36,960 nucleotides of DNA from Clostridia bacterium (GTDB taxonomy: Bacteria > Bacillota > Clostridia > Christensenellales > Borkfalkiaceae): NCBI GenBank assembly GCA_014804975.1, contig JAAUYT010000020.1, positions 1 through 36,960 on the forward strand, written 5' to 3'. A model generated the notes under the pieces. The model searched no databases. It saw only the letters and a program-made list of their open reading frames with translations, and was not told the DNA's origin. Within the stretch, counting starts at the first letter, position 1. Each line of letters starts with the position of its first letter. Below are positions 15,654-24,574 of the stretch, one piece after another. Made by a program: the position numbers and the translations under genes.

Positions 15654-16555
15654 AACACTTATTGAAACTCAACGATTTTTCGAGAGAGGAAATTCTCTCC
15701 GTTCTCAACCTTGCCGATCAGCTTAAATACGAGCGCAAGAACGGCGTTGCGACCGAGTATCTGAAAGGCAAAAAGCTCGGTATGATTTTTCAGAAGTCCT
15801 CGACGCGCACCCGCGTTTCCTTCGAAGTGGGAATGTACGAGCTCGGCGGCTACGCGCTCTTCCTTAGTAACCGCGACTTGCAGATAGGCAGAGGGGAGCC
15901 CGTAGAGGATACGGCGCGCGTGCTCTCGCGCTATCTCGACGGCATTATGATCCGCACCTTCGAGCAGAAGGAAGTGGAGGATCTAGCCAAATACGGTACG
16001 ATTCCCGTCATCAACGGGCTCACCGATTACTGCCACCCCTGTCAGGTGCTTGCAGATCTCATGACGATCCGCGAGCGCAAGGGCGCTTTTAAGGGGTTGA
16101 AGCTCTGCTTTATCGGCGACGGAAACAATATGGCGAACTCTTTAATGGTGGGAGCTTGCAAAACGGGCATGAGTTTTTCGATTGCCTGTCCCGAAGGCTA
16201 CGAGCCCGACAAGGAGCTTATGAAGCTTTGTAAAGACAATATCGAATTTACGCTTTGTAGAAGCGCGGAAGAGGCGGCTAAAAACGCCGATATCGTGTAT
16301 ACCGACGTGTGGGCTTCCATGGGTCAGGAAGAGGAAAAGGAAAAGCGTATCAAAGCGTTCAAGGGCTATCAAGTCAATGAGAAGGTCATGAAGGCGGCAA
16401 ATAAGGGGGCAATGGTGTTGCACTGCCTTCCTGCGCACAGGGGCGAGGAGATCACGGCGGACGTTATGGAAGCGCACGCAGACGAAATCTTCGACGAGGC
16501 GGAAAACCGCCTGCACGCGCAAAAGGCCGTCATGTGCAAACTGATGAAGAACTGA
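15650..16555 (+). CDS. argF: Ornithine carbamoyltransferase
   Basis: ArgF makes citrulline from ornithine and carbamoyl phosphate. The 301-residue length is normal for the anabolic enzyme. The carbamoyl phosphate loop S51-T-R-T-R55, the 'HPCQVLADLMT' motif and the ornithine-site 'HCLPAHRG' near the C-terminus are all present. The ATG overlaps the argD stop (ATGA). It is followed directly by carA and carB, whose product is its substrate. Confidence 0.98.
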   Translation: MKHLLKLNDFSREEILSVLNLADQLKYERKNGVATEYLKGKKLGMIFQKSSTRTRVSFEVGMYELGGYALFLSNRDLQIGRGEPVEDTARVLSRYLDGIMIRTFEQKEVEDLAKYGTIPVINGLTDYCHPCQVLADLMTIRERKGAFKGLKLCFIGDGNNMANSLMVGACKTGMSFSIACPEGYEPDKELMKLCKDNIEFTLCRSAEEAAKNADIVYTDVWASMGQEEEKEKRIKAFKGYQVNEKVMKAANKGAMVLHCLPAHRGEEITADVMEAHADEIFDEAENRLHAQKAVMCKLMKN

Positions 16556-16583
16556 ATGAGAAAAAATTGCGGGAGATAAATCA

Positions 16584-17648
16584 ATGAGTAAAAAAGTTTA
16601 CGTAACGCTGCAAAACGGCAAGGTGTTCGAAGGGTATTCCTTCGGCGCGGAAAAGGAAGTCATCGGCGAGCTCGTGTTCACGACGGGCATGACGGGGTAT
16701 ATCGAGACCCTGACAGACCCCAGCTACTACGGGCAAATCGTCACGCAGACCTTCCCCTTGATCGGGAACTACGGAATGATCTCCGCCGATTCCGAGAGCA
16801 TGAAGAGCTACCTCACGGCGTATATCGTGCGGGAGAAGTGCGACACGCCCTCGAATTTCCGCTCGGAAGGGACGGTGGAGGAATACCTCAAACGCGAGGG
16901 TATTCCTGCCGTGTACGGAATCGACACGCGCGAGCTCACCAAGACGGTGCGCGAGGCGGGCGTTATGAACGCCGCGATCACCTTCAAGCCCTTTACGGAC
17001 TTTGCAGCTTTGAAACGCTACAAAATCAAAGACGCAGTGGCGGCGGTCAGCTCCAAAGAGGTCAAAACGCTCGGCGAGGGGAAATACACCGTCGTTCTCT
17101 ACGATTTCGGCGCAAAGAACAATATCGAACGCGAACTACTCAACCGCGGTTTGAAAGTCGTTACCGTTCCCGCCGACTATCCCGCAGAAGAGGCGCTTAA
17201 AATTGCAGACGGCGTTATGCTCTCGAACGGTCCCGGCGACCCCGCAGAGAATACGGGCGTTATCGAGACTATAAAGAAGATTGCAGGCAAGGTTCCCGTA
17301 TTCGGAATCTGCTTAGGACACCAGCTCTTCGCGCTTGCCATGGGTGGGCAGACCCGCAAAATGAAGTACGGGCATAGGGGGGCCAATCAGCCCGTGCGCC
17401 ACGTCGAGAGCGGAAGAATCTTTATTACGAGCCAGAACCACGGCTACGAAGTGGTGTCGAATAGCTTAAAGTGCGGCAAGCTCAGCTACGTAAACGGAAA
17501 CGACGGAACGTGCGAAGGGGTCGACTATCCCGAGCTCAACGCGTTCACGACGCAGTTCCACCCCGAAGCGTGCGCGGGACCGCACGACGCGAACAAACTC
17601 TTCGACGAATTCGTTATAAGAATGAAAAACCATAAGGAGCGTAAATAA
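16584..17648 (+). CDS. carA: Carbamoyl phosphate synthase small subunit
   Basis: CarA is the glutamine amidotransferase half of carbamoyl phosphate synthase: it hydrolyses glutamine and passes ammonia to CarB. It has 354 residues, with an N-terminal CPSase_sm_chain domain and a C-terminal class I amidotransferase. The nucleophile is C243 in GICLGHQ, and the His/Glu pair is in 'TQFHPEAC'. It has a GGGAG site 28 bp after argF, and carB begins 2 bases after its stop. The setting suggests a copy devoted to arginine; no pyrimidine genes or PyrR-type leader are seen. Confidence 0.97.
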   Translation: MSKKVYVTLQNGKVFEGYSFGAEKEVIGELVFTTGMTGYIETLTDPSYYGQIVTQTFPLIGNYGMISADSESMKSYLTAYIVREKCDTPSNFRSEGTVEEYLKREGIPAVYGIDTRELTKTVREAGVMNAAITFKPFTDFAALKRYKIKDAVAAVSSKEVKTLGEGKYTVVLYDFGAKNNIERELLNRGLKVVTVPADYPAEEALKIADGVMLSNGPGDPAENTGVIETIKKIAGKVPVFGICLGHQLFALAMGGQTRKMKYGHRGANQPVRHVESGRIFITSQNHGYEVVSNSLKCGKLSYVNGNDGTCEGVDYPELNAFTTQFHPEACAGPHDANKLFDEFVIRMKNHKERK

Positions 17649-17649
17649 T

Positions 17650-20600
17650 ATGCCTAAGAGAAGCGATATCAAAAAAGTACTCGTGATCGGTTCGGGACCT
17701 ATCGTCATAGGACAGGCGGCGGAATTCGACTATGCGGGCGCGCAGGCGTGCCGCGTGTTGAAGGACGCGGGGGTGAACGTCGTTCTCTGCAACTCCAACC
17801 CCGCAACCATCATGACGGATAAAATGCTTGCGGACGAGATCTACCTCGAACCCTTGACGGAGGACAGCTTAAAGCGCATTATCATCAAAGAGCGTCCCGA
17901 TTCCCTGCTTGCTTCCTTAGGCGGGCAGACGGGTCTTACCATGGGCTGTAAGCTCGCAAAATCGGGCTTCCTCGACGAGTGGGGAGTGAAACTTATCGGC
18001 ACGAAGCTCGACGCGATCGACAGGGCGGAGGACAGGGAACTCTTCAAAGAGACGATGGAAAAAATCAATCAGCCCGTCGTTCCATCCGATATCGCCTACA
18101 CGGTCGAAGAGTGCGTCAGCATTGCGAACAAGCTCGGCTATCCCGTCATCGTGCGCCCCGCGTTCACCTTAGGCGGTGCGGGCGGCGGCGTAGCGAAGAC
18201 GGAAGAGGAACTGCGCCTCATTGCCCACAACGGTCTCATGCTCTCGCCCATTACGCAGGTGCTCATCGAAAAATATATCGGCGGTTGGAAGGAAATCGAG
18301 TTCGAGGTTTTGCGCGACAGCGCGGGCAACGTTTTGACGGTCTGCTCCATGGAGAACTTCGACCCCGTCGGCGTGCATACGGGCGACTCGATCGTAATAG
18401 CCCCTGCCGTCACGCTCTCCGATAAAGAATATCAGATGCTCCGCACGGCGGCGCTCAACATTATTACCGAGCTCGGCATCGAGGGCGGCTGTAACTGTCA
18501 GTTCGCGCTCTATCCCGATAGCTTCGAATACGCGGTCATCGAGGTGAATCCCCGCGTTTCGCGCTCGTCTGCGCTTGCAAGTAAGGCGACGGGTTATCCC
18601 ATCGCAAAGGTTACGACGAAGATCGCGCTCGGCTATACGCTCGACGAAATCAAGAACGACGTCACGGGCAAGACCTACGCTTGCTTCGAACCCACGATCG
18701 ACTACGTCGTCGTCAAGCTTCCCAAGTGGCCGTTCGATAAATTCTTATACGCGAAGAGGGGACTCGGCTCGCGTATGAAGGCGACGGGCGAGGTCATGGC
18801 AATCGGCACGTCCTTCGAGCAGGCGATCATGAAGGCGGTGCGCGGAGCGGAAATTTCGCTCTCTACGCTCAATAATCCCAAATTCCTGCCGCTTCCTAAG
18901 GAAGAGCTTCTTGCAAAGCTCGACGAGACGACGGACGAAAGACTGTTTATCGTATACGCCGCTTTGAAGGCGGGCGCTACGGTGGACGAAATTTTCGATA
19001 TCACCAAAATCGATCGCTGGTTCTTGAATAAGCTTTTGAACCTCATCAATTACGAGAACGAAATCAAGGGCAAAAAGCTCAATAAGGCGGAATATCTTGC
19101 GGGCAAGCAGCTCGGCTATACCGATAAGGACCTCGAAGCCATGAGCGGGGAAAAGCTCCCCGGACACAGACGCGCCGTGTTCAAAATGGTCGATACCTGC
19201 GCGGCGGAGTTCGCGGCGCAGACGCCGTACTTCTACTCGACTTACGACGACGAGGATCACGACGAGGCAAAGCCCTTCGTCGAGCGCTCGAAAAAGAAGC
19301 GTATTATCGTTATCGGCTCGGGACCTATTAGAATCGGACAGGGTATCGAGTTCGACTATTCCTCGGTGCACTGCGTGTGGACATTGAAAGAGCTCGGCTA
19401 CGAGGTCGTCATTATCAACAATAACCCCGAAACGGTTTCGACCGACTTCGATACGGCGGACAGACTGTATTTCGAATCTCTCACACCAGAAGACGTGCAG
19501 AACGTCATCGACGTGGAAAAACCCTACGGAGTCGTTATCACCTTCGGCGGACAGACGGCGATCAAGCTTTGCGGCTACCTCGATAAGAAGGGAGTTCGCA
19601 TTTTGGGCACGAGCGCGGACTCCGTCGATATGGCGGAGGACAGAGAGCGCTTTGACGAGCTTCTCGAAAAATTCAATATCGCCCGTCCCAAGGGACTCAC
19701 CGTCATGACGAAAGAGGAGGCGCTTCAAGCTGCGGAGAAGCTCGGCTATCCCGTACTTCTCCGTCCGTCCTACGTTATCGGCGGTCAGAACATGACGATC
19801 GCCTTTACCGAGAACGATATCTCCCGCTATATGGACGTTATTTTGGCGCAGCACATCGAAAACCCCGTGCTCTGCGATAAATACCTCATGGGTACGGAGC
19901 TCGAAGTAGACGCCATTTCCGACGGCGTAGACGTGCTCGTTCCCGGAATCATGCAGCACATCGAACGCGCGGGCGTGCACTCGGGCGACTCGATCGCAGT
20001 ATATCCGCCCTATCATTTAAGCGACGCAATGCTCAAACAGATCGTGGAAGTCTCCACCCAGCTTGCGCTCTCCTTAAAGACGAAGGGGCTCATCAACATT
20101 CAGTATCTCATTTACGAAAATAAGCTCTACGTCATCGAAGTCAATCCCCGCGCGTCGCGTACGATTCCCTATATCTCCAAGGTAACGGGCGTGCCGATGG
20201 TGGAGCTTGCAACCAAGATCATGGCGGGCGCGAAGCTGAAAAAGCTCGGCTTCGGAACGGGGCTGTATCCCAATTCTCCCTACGTTGCGGTCAAGGTACC
20301 CGTGTTCAGCTTCGAAAAGCTCAACGACGTAAACTCGCAACTTGGACCCGAAATGAAATCGACGGGCGAGGTTTTGGGTATCGGCAAGACCTTCGAAGAG
20401 GCGCTCTTCAAGGGACTCGTTTCGGCGGGCTTCAAAATGTGCCACCCGACCAAGGAAAAGCCCGTCGGCGTGTACTTCACCGTCAACGATCAGGATAAGT
20501 TCGAAATCGTATCGATCGCGAAGAAGTTCGCGGATCTGGGCTGTAATCTTTACGCTACGGCGGGAACGGCAAAGGTCATTTCCGATTTGGGAATCGACGT

Positions 20601-21705
20601 CACCGTCGTCGACAGATTAAAAGCGACCAAGCAGGTTTCAAAGCTCATGGACGAGGGAAAAATCGACTACGTCATCTATACGGGTAAGACGGACGTCGAC
20701 TCGATCAACGACTATATCGAGCTTCATCACCACGCAATTCTTTTAGGTATTACCGTTTTGACGTCGCTCGATACGGCGAACGCGCTTTGCGACATTATCG
20801 CAAGCAAATTCACCGAATACAACACCGAGCTCGTCGATATCAACCGCCTGCGCCGCAAAAAGACGGAGCTCAACTTCGTCAAAATGCAGTCCTGCGGAAA
20901 CGATCATATCTACTTCGAGGATATGGAAGGGCTTATCACCTGTCCCGAATCGCTTGCGATCAACTTCCTCGACCGCCATTACGGAGTCGGGGGCGACGGG
21001 ATCGTCGTCATCACGAAGTCGGACGTCGCCGACGCAAAGATGAGCGCCTACAATCAGGACGGTACGGAGGACGACATTGCGGGTAACGCGATCCGTTGCG
21101 TTGCGAAGTACCTCTACGAAAAAGGGATCGTTAAGAACGAGAGCATGAAGATCGAAACGAAGAGCGGCGTAAAGGACGTGACCGTGTTCTCGTTCGGCGG
21201 AGTCGTGACCTCGGCAAGCGTGGATCTTGGCAAAGTGGAGCTTTCCGGCGCTCAAATTCCCTGCGTATGGAAAGGGGATAAGATCGTCGATCACCCTATG
21301 GATATCGACGGCACGGAATACAAGGCGACCCTTGTAAACGTGGGCAACCCGCACTGCGTGATCTTCACGGAGAAGGTAGACGCTTTCCCTGTAGAGGAAG
21401 TGGGGCGCAAGATCGAAACGAGTAAGTATTTCCCGCAACATACGAACGTGGAGTTCGTGCGTATCGTCAACGGCAGCACGCTCAAAATGCGCGTTTGGGA
21501 GCGCCATAACGGCGAGACCTGGGCGTGCGGAACGGGCGCCTGTGCGGCGGCGGTCGCAGCGGTCTTGGGCGGCTACTGCAAGCAGGATACCGATATCACG
21601 GTAAAGGTGAAGGGCGGGGATCTGATCGTCCGCTATCACCGTGACGGAAGCGTGACCCTTACGGGCAACGTGCATAAAATTTATGAAGGAAAGGTAGAAT
21701 TCTAA
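17650..21705 (+). CDS. carB: Carbamoyl phosphate synthase large subunit fused to a DapF-like epimerase domain
   Basis: The first 1070 residues or so are a complete CarB. Two homologous ATP-grasp halves open with 'IGSGPIVIGQAAEFDY' (near residue 15) and 'IGSGPIRIGQGIEFDY' (near residue 555), and an MGS-type allosteric domain spans about 937-1065. The chain continues without a stop into a full DapF-like domain (1074-1351), starting 'LNFVKMQSCGNDHIYF'. DapF interconverts LL- and meso-diaminopimelate using two cysteines. C1293 in 'GETWACGTGACA' is intact, but the other catalytic position is Ala1144 in 'DDIAGNAIRC', where the family has CGN. The Asn, His and Arg substrate motifs (GND, GNPH, TNVEF, WER) remain. 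CarB activity is expected; epimerase activity is doubtful. The next gene overlaps its stop. Confidence 0.95.
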   Translation: MPKRSDIKKVLVIGSGPIVIGQAAEFDYAGAQACRVLKDAGVNVVLCNSNPATIMTDKMLADEIYLEPLTEDSLKRIIIKERPDSLLASLGGQTGLTMGCKLAKSGFLDEWGVKLIGTKLDAIDRAEDRELFKETMEKINQPVVPSDIAYTVEECVSIANKLGYPVIVRPAFTLGGAGGGVAKTEEELRLIAHNGLMLSPITQVLIEKYIGGWKEIEFEVLRDSAGNVLTVCSMENFDPVGVHTGDSIVIAPAVTLSDKEYQMLRTAALNIITELGIEGGCNCQFALYPDSFEYAVIEVNPRVSRSSALASKATGYPIAKVTTKIALGYTLDEIKNDVTGKTYACFEPTIDYVVVKLPKWPFDKFLYAKRGLGSRMKATGEVMAIGTSFEQAIMKAVRGAEISLSTLNNPKFLPLPKEELLAKLDETTDERLFIVYAALKAGATVDEIFDITKIDRWFLNKLLNLINYENEIKGKKLNKAEYLAGKQLGYTDKDLEAMSGEKLPGHRRAVFKMVDTCAAEFAAQTPYFYSTYDDEDHDEAKPFVERSKKKRIIVIGSGPIRIGQGIEFDYSSVHCVWTLKELGYEVVIINNNPETVSTDFDTADRLYFESLTPEDVQNVIDVEKPYGVVITFGGQTAIKLCGYLDKKGVRILGTSADSVDMAEDRERFDELLEKFNIARPKGLTVMTKEEALQAAEKLGYPVLLRPSYVIGGQNMTIAFTENDISRYMDVILAQHIENPVLCDKYLMGTELEVDAISDGVDVLVPGIMQHIERAGVHSGDSIAVYPPYHLSDAMLKQIVEVSTQLALSLKTKGLINIQYLIYENKLYVIEVNPRASRTIPYISKVTGVPMVELATKIMAGAKLKKLGFGTGLYPNSPYVAVKVPVFSFEKLNDVNSQLGPEMKSTGEVLGIGKTFEEALFKGLVSAGFKMCHPTKEKPVGVYFTVNDQDKFEIVSIAKKFADLGCNLYATAGTAKVISDLGIDVTVVDRLKATKQVSKLMDEGKIDYVIYTGKTDVDSINDYIELHHHAILLGITVLTSLDTANALCDIIASKFTEYNTELVDINRLRRKKTELNFVKMQSCGNDHIYFEDMEGLITCPESLAINFLDRHYGVGGDGIVVITKSDVADAKMSAYNQDGTEDDIAGNAIRCVAKYLYEKGIVKNESMKIETKSGVKDVTVFSFGGVVTSASVDLGKVELSGAQIPCVWKGDKIVDHPMDIDGTEYKATLVNVGNPHCVIFTEKVDAFPVEEVGRKIETSKYFPQHTNVEFVRIVNGSTLKMRVWERHNGETWACGTGACAAAVAAVLGGYCKQDTDITVKVKGGDLIVRYHRDGSVTLTGNVHKIYEGKVEF

Positions 21706-22304
21706 TGCCGAAGGACGCCCTTTACGAAGAGAGCGCACAGCCCGTAGACGCCAAAAAACAGGCAAGGTGGTACATGACGTTCCAAGTTTTGTGCATTATC
21801 TTTGCCGTTGCAGCCGTGATATATTTGTTCATCTGTATCATGGTTCTTCCCACAGGCTTGAAGGGGGTAAAAGGTACGGCGCTCGTGCTTTCACTCGTGC
21901 TTTGGCTCGTGCCCCTCGTTGCGCTTGTGCTTTCGTCCTTTCTGTTTTTCCGTGTGCGCCGTCGTTTTAACGTAAGCTACGATTACCTCTTCGTGCAGGA
22001 CGAACTCAGAATCACGAAGGTGTTCAACGGCAGAAAGAGAAAGCATATCGTAACGCTCGACGCAGAGCATATCATGCAACTCGGCTATTGCGAAGGGACT
22101 ACGTTCGACAGAACTTACGCAGGGCTTAACGGCTCTAAACCCAGAATCATGACCCCCAACCGCGACCCCGCAGAGGGGAAGGAATTTATCCATATTCTCT
22201 ACTCTTCGTCAGTCGGCAAAACGCTCTATATTCTCGAATGCAAAAAAGAAATGCTGGAATATTTGGTGTTGGCGGCGGGCAGAAACAAATTTATACGCGA
22301 ATGA
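21705..22304 (+). CDS. Hypothetical membrane protein with two transmembrane segments
   Basis: The 199-residue protein starts at an ATG sharing a base with the carB stop (TAATG). It has a short charged N-terminus, two membrane helices (about 25-50 and 63-87), a basic stretch (RVRRRF) expected to face the cytoplasm, and a soluble C-terminal domain of about 100 residues beginning 'YDYLFVQDELRITKVFNGRKRKH'. That pattern resembles bacterial PH-like domains attached to membranes, but I cannot name a family. It lies between arginine genes and the sulfur-transfer pair, and its stop overlaps the next start. A functional link to either side is not shown. Confidence 0.75.
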   Translation: MPKDALYEESAQPVDAKKQARWYMTFQVLCIIFAVAAVIYLFICIMVLPTGLKGVKGTALVLSLVLWLVPLVALVLSSFLFFRVRRRFNVSYDYLFVQDELRITKVFNGRKRKHIVTLDAEHIMQLGYCEGTTFDRTYAGLNGSKPRIMTPNRDPAEGKEFIHILYSSSVGKTLYILECKKEMLEYLVLAAGRNKFIRE

Positions 22305-23422
22305 TTTATCTTGACAACGCTGCAACGACGCGCCCCTTAAAATCTGCGTTAGACGACGCGGAGCGGGCGCTGAATGATTTGTATTTCAATCCGTCCGCGC
22401 TTTACGCGGGCGGAATTCAAACGCACAGAGAAATCGACGGGGCACGGGAAGAAATTTTATCCCTCTTAGCAGATAAAGAGAACTTTGATCTTATTTTTAC
22501 TTCCTGTGGAACGGAGGCGGACAATCAGGCGATCTTCGGGAGCGTGAAGCGGGGGAATTTCGTGACGACCTTGGGGGAGCACGCGGCGGTCTACGAATGC
22601 GCCAGGGAGCTCAAAAACCGCGGGATAGATGTGCGCTTTGCACCTTTGAACGGCGACGGAAGTATAGATTCGGACGCGCTTTTGCGGCTTGTGGACGAGA
22701 ATACTTCGCTCGTCTCCGTCATTCACGTGAACAACGAAACGGGTGCGATCAACCCGATCGAGCGCATTTCGGAAAAGGTCAAGCAAAAGAACGGCCGCAC
22801 GCTCGTAATGTGCGACGGCGTGCAGGCGTTCGGAAAGATTCCCGTTCGTCTTACGAATCATATTGATTTTTATTCGGTGAGCGCCCATAAGATCGGCGCG
22901 CTCAAAGGCACGGGCGCGCTTATCAAGCGCAAAAAAATAAACCTTGCGCCCTATCTTTACGGAGGGGGGCAGGAGAAGAATCATCGGAGCGGAACGGAGA
23001 ACGTGTTCGGAATTTTGGCGTTTGCCTCCGCCGCAAAGAAAAGGCTTTCTTCCCTGAAAGGCGATAGCGAGCGCGTTTTAAAATTAAGGGAAAAATTGTT
23101 CGAAATGCTCGATAAGGATACGTTCGTGCGGCTTTCATCGATTAGCGGCACGCCCTATATTTTGACGGTTGTGGCAAAGGGCGTAAGGGGGGAAACCCTC
23201 GTTCGAATGCTTTCCGATCAAGGGGTGTTTGCGGGCACGGGGAGCGCGTGCTCTTCGAAAAAGCCGTACAGCCGCGTGATCGAGGCTTGCGGTTTAGATA
23301 AGGAGCTCTTGAACGGCGTTTTGAGATTCAGCTTCTCTGCGGAGAATACCGAAGAGGAAATCGCCTCCGCCGCAAAAATTATCAACGCTACTGCAAAAGA
23401 GCTTTACGGGAGAGTGAAATGA
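22301..23422 (+). CDS. Cysteine desulfurase (NifS/IscS-like), partner of ThiI
   Basis: The enzyme uses PLP to take sulfur from cysteine and hold it as a persulfide. I use the ATG at 22301, overlapping the previous stop (ATGA), which gives 373 residues beginning 'MIYLDNAATTRP', the normal family start. The PLP lysine is K197 in SAHKIG and the active cysteine is C317 in GSACSS. It is immediately followed by thiI with overlapping codons, as nifZ-thiI in Bacillus. The likely job is to supply sulfur for 4-thiouridine in tRNA. No iscU/sufU scaffold is nearby, so a Fe-S cluster role is less likely. Confidence 0.93.
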   Translation: MIYLDNAATTRPLKSALDDAERALNDLYFNPSALYAGGIQTHREIDGAREEILSLLADKENFDLIFTSCGTEADNQAIFGSVKRGNFVTTLGEHAAVYECARELKNRGIDVRFAPLNGDGSIDSDALLRLVDENTSLVSVIHVNNETGAINPIERISEKVKQKNGRTLVMCDGVQAFGKIPVRLTNHIDFYSVSAHKIGALKGTGALIKRKKINLAPYLYGGGQEKNHRSGTENVFGILAFASAAKKRLSSLKGDSERVLKLREKLFEMLDKDTFVRLSSISGTPYILTVVAKGVRGETLVRMLSDQGVFAGTGSACSSKKPYSRVIEACGLDKELLNGVLRFSFSAENTEEEIASAAKIINATAKELYGRVK

Positions 23423-24573
23423 CGGAAAAGGTAATCATTATCCGCTATGCGGAAATTCACTTAAAGGGCAAGAATCGCGGCTTCTTTGAACGGCTGTTTA
23501 CGGTCAATCTCGAACGGTGCTTAAAGGGGCTTCGTCACGAGCTAAGGCGTACGAGCGGCCGCTATCTCGTTGAGAAATTCGATGAAGAGAGAATCGAAGA
23601 GATAGAGGAGCGTATCGCAAGCGTATTCGGCGTGCATTCCTATTCGGTGGGGCTCAAAACGGAAGCGGAGCTCGATTCGATTTTCGAATGTGCTCTTTCC
23701 GTCTGTCCCGAAGAGGGGACGTTCAAGGTGGAAACGCACCGCGGCAATAAACGCTTTTCACTTACTTCCATGGAGGTCAATGCGGAAATCGGCGCGCGGC
23801 TTCTTGGCGCCCGCCCGCACTTAAAGGTGGACGTGCATTCGCCTAAGTCCTACGTGTACGTGGATATCCGCGAAAATCAAACGGCGCTCGTGTTCGGCGA
23901 ATTTAAAAAGGGCAGGGGCGGTATGCCCGTGGGCGCTTCGGGAAAAGGTCTTCTTCTTATATCGGGCGGAATCGATTCACCCGTCGCGGGCTATATGATG
24001 GCAAAGCGCGGAATGCAGGTAGATTATCTTCATTTCCACAGCTATCCGCACACCAACGAGCTAGCAAAGGAAAAGGTCGTCTCCCTTGCAAAGCAAATTG
24101 CAAAGTTTACGAACACCTACCGCTTGACGACGATCAGCGTTACGAAGATTCAAGAGGAGATCCACGCAAAGTGCGCGCCCGAACTCAACGTGACCTTACT
24201 TCGAAGATTCATGTTCCGTCTTGCGGAGCGGCTTGCAAAAAAGAGGGGAGCGCAGTGTTTGATCACGGGCGAAAGTCTTGGACAGGTCGCAAGTCAGACG
24301 ATCGAGGGAATGACCTCGTCGAACGCCGTCGTCACTCTTCCCGTTCTTCGTCCGCTCGTCGGATTCGATAAGGACGAAATCATCGAACGCTCGCGGGACA
24401 TCGGCACATACGAAATTTCCGTGGAACCGTACGAGGACTGCTGTACGGTGTTCCTGCCCGATTTCCCCGCAATCAAACCCAAGCTTTCGTTCATCGAATC
24501 GGAGGAGAAAAAACTCGACGTAGAGGGGCTTGTCGAGGACGCGCTCTCTACTATTGAAGTTATTACTTACTGA
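23419..24573 (+). CDS. thiI: tRNA 4-thiouridine synthetase ThiI
   Basis: ThiI adenylates uridine 8 of tRNA and replaces its oxygen with sulfur. It has 384 residues: a ferredoxin-like region, a THUMP domain to about residue 165, and a PP-loop ATPase with SGGIDSP (182-188). There is no C-terminal rhodanese domain, as in Bacillus ThiI, so sulfur must come directly from the adjacent desulfurase. It ends one base before the stop of the convergent penicillin-binding protein gene, with no obvious terminator between them. Confidence 0.96.
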   Translation: MTEKVIIIRYAEIHLKGKNRGFFERLFTVNLERCLKGLRHELRRTSGRYLVEKFDEERIEEIEERIASVFGVHSYSVGLKTEAELDSIFECALSVCPEEGTFKVETHRGNKRFSLTSMEVNAEIGARLLGARPHLKVDVHSPKSYVYVDIRENQTALVFGEFKKGRGGMPVGASGKGLLLISGGIDSPVAGYMMAKRGMQVDYLHFHSYPHTNELAKEKVVSLAKQIAKFTNTYRLTTISVTKIQEEIHAKCAPELNVTLLRRFMFRLAERLAKKRGAQCLITGESLGQVASQTIEGMTSSNAVVTLPVLRPLVGFDKDEIIERSRDIGTYEISVEPYEDCCTVFLPDFPAIKPKLSFIESEEKKLDVEGLVEDALSTIEVITY

Positions 24574-24574
24574 C

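Noticed and set aside
18745-20016. 423-residue minus-strand ORF opposite carB (and the similar 340-residue ORF at 20743-21765)
   Set aside because: Both are reverse-frame shadows of the CarB-DapF gene with no recognisable domain or start signal.
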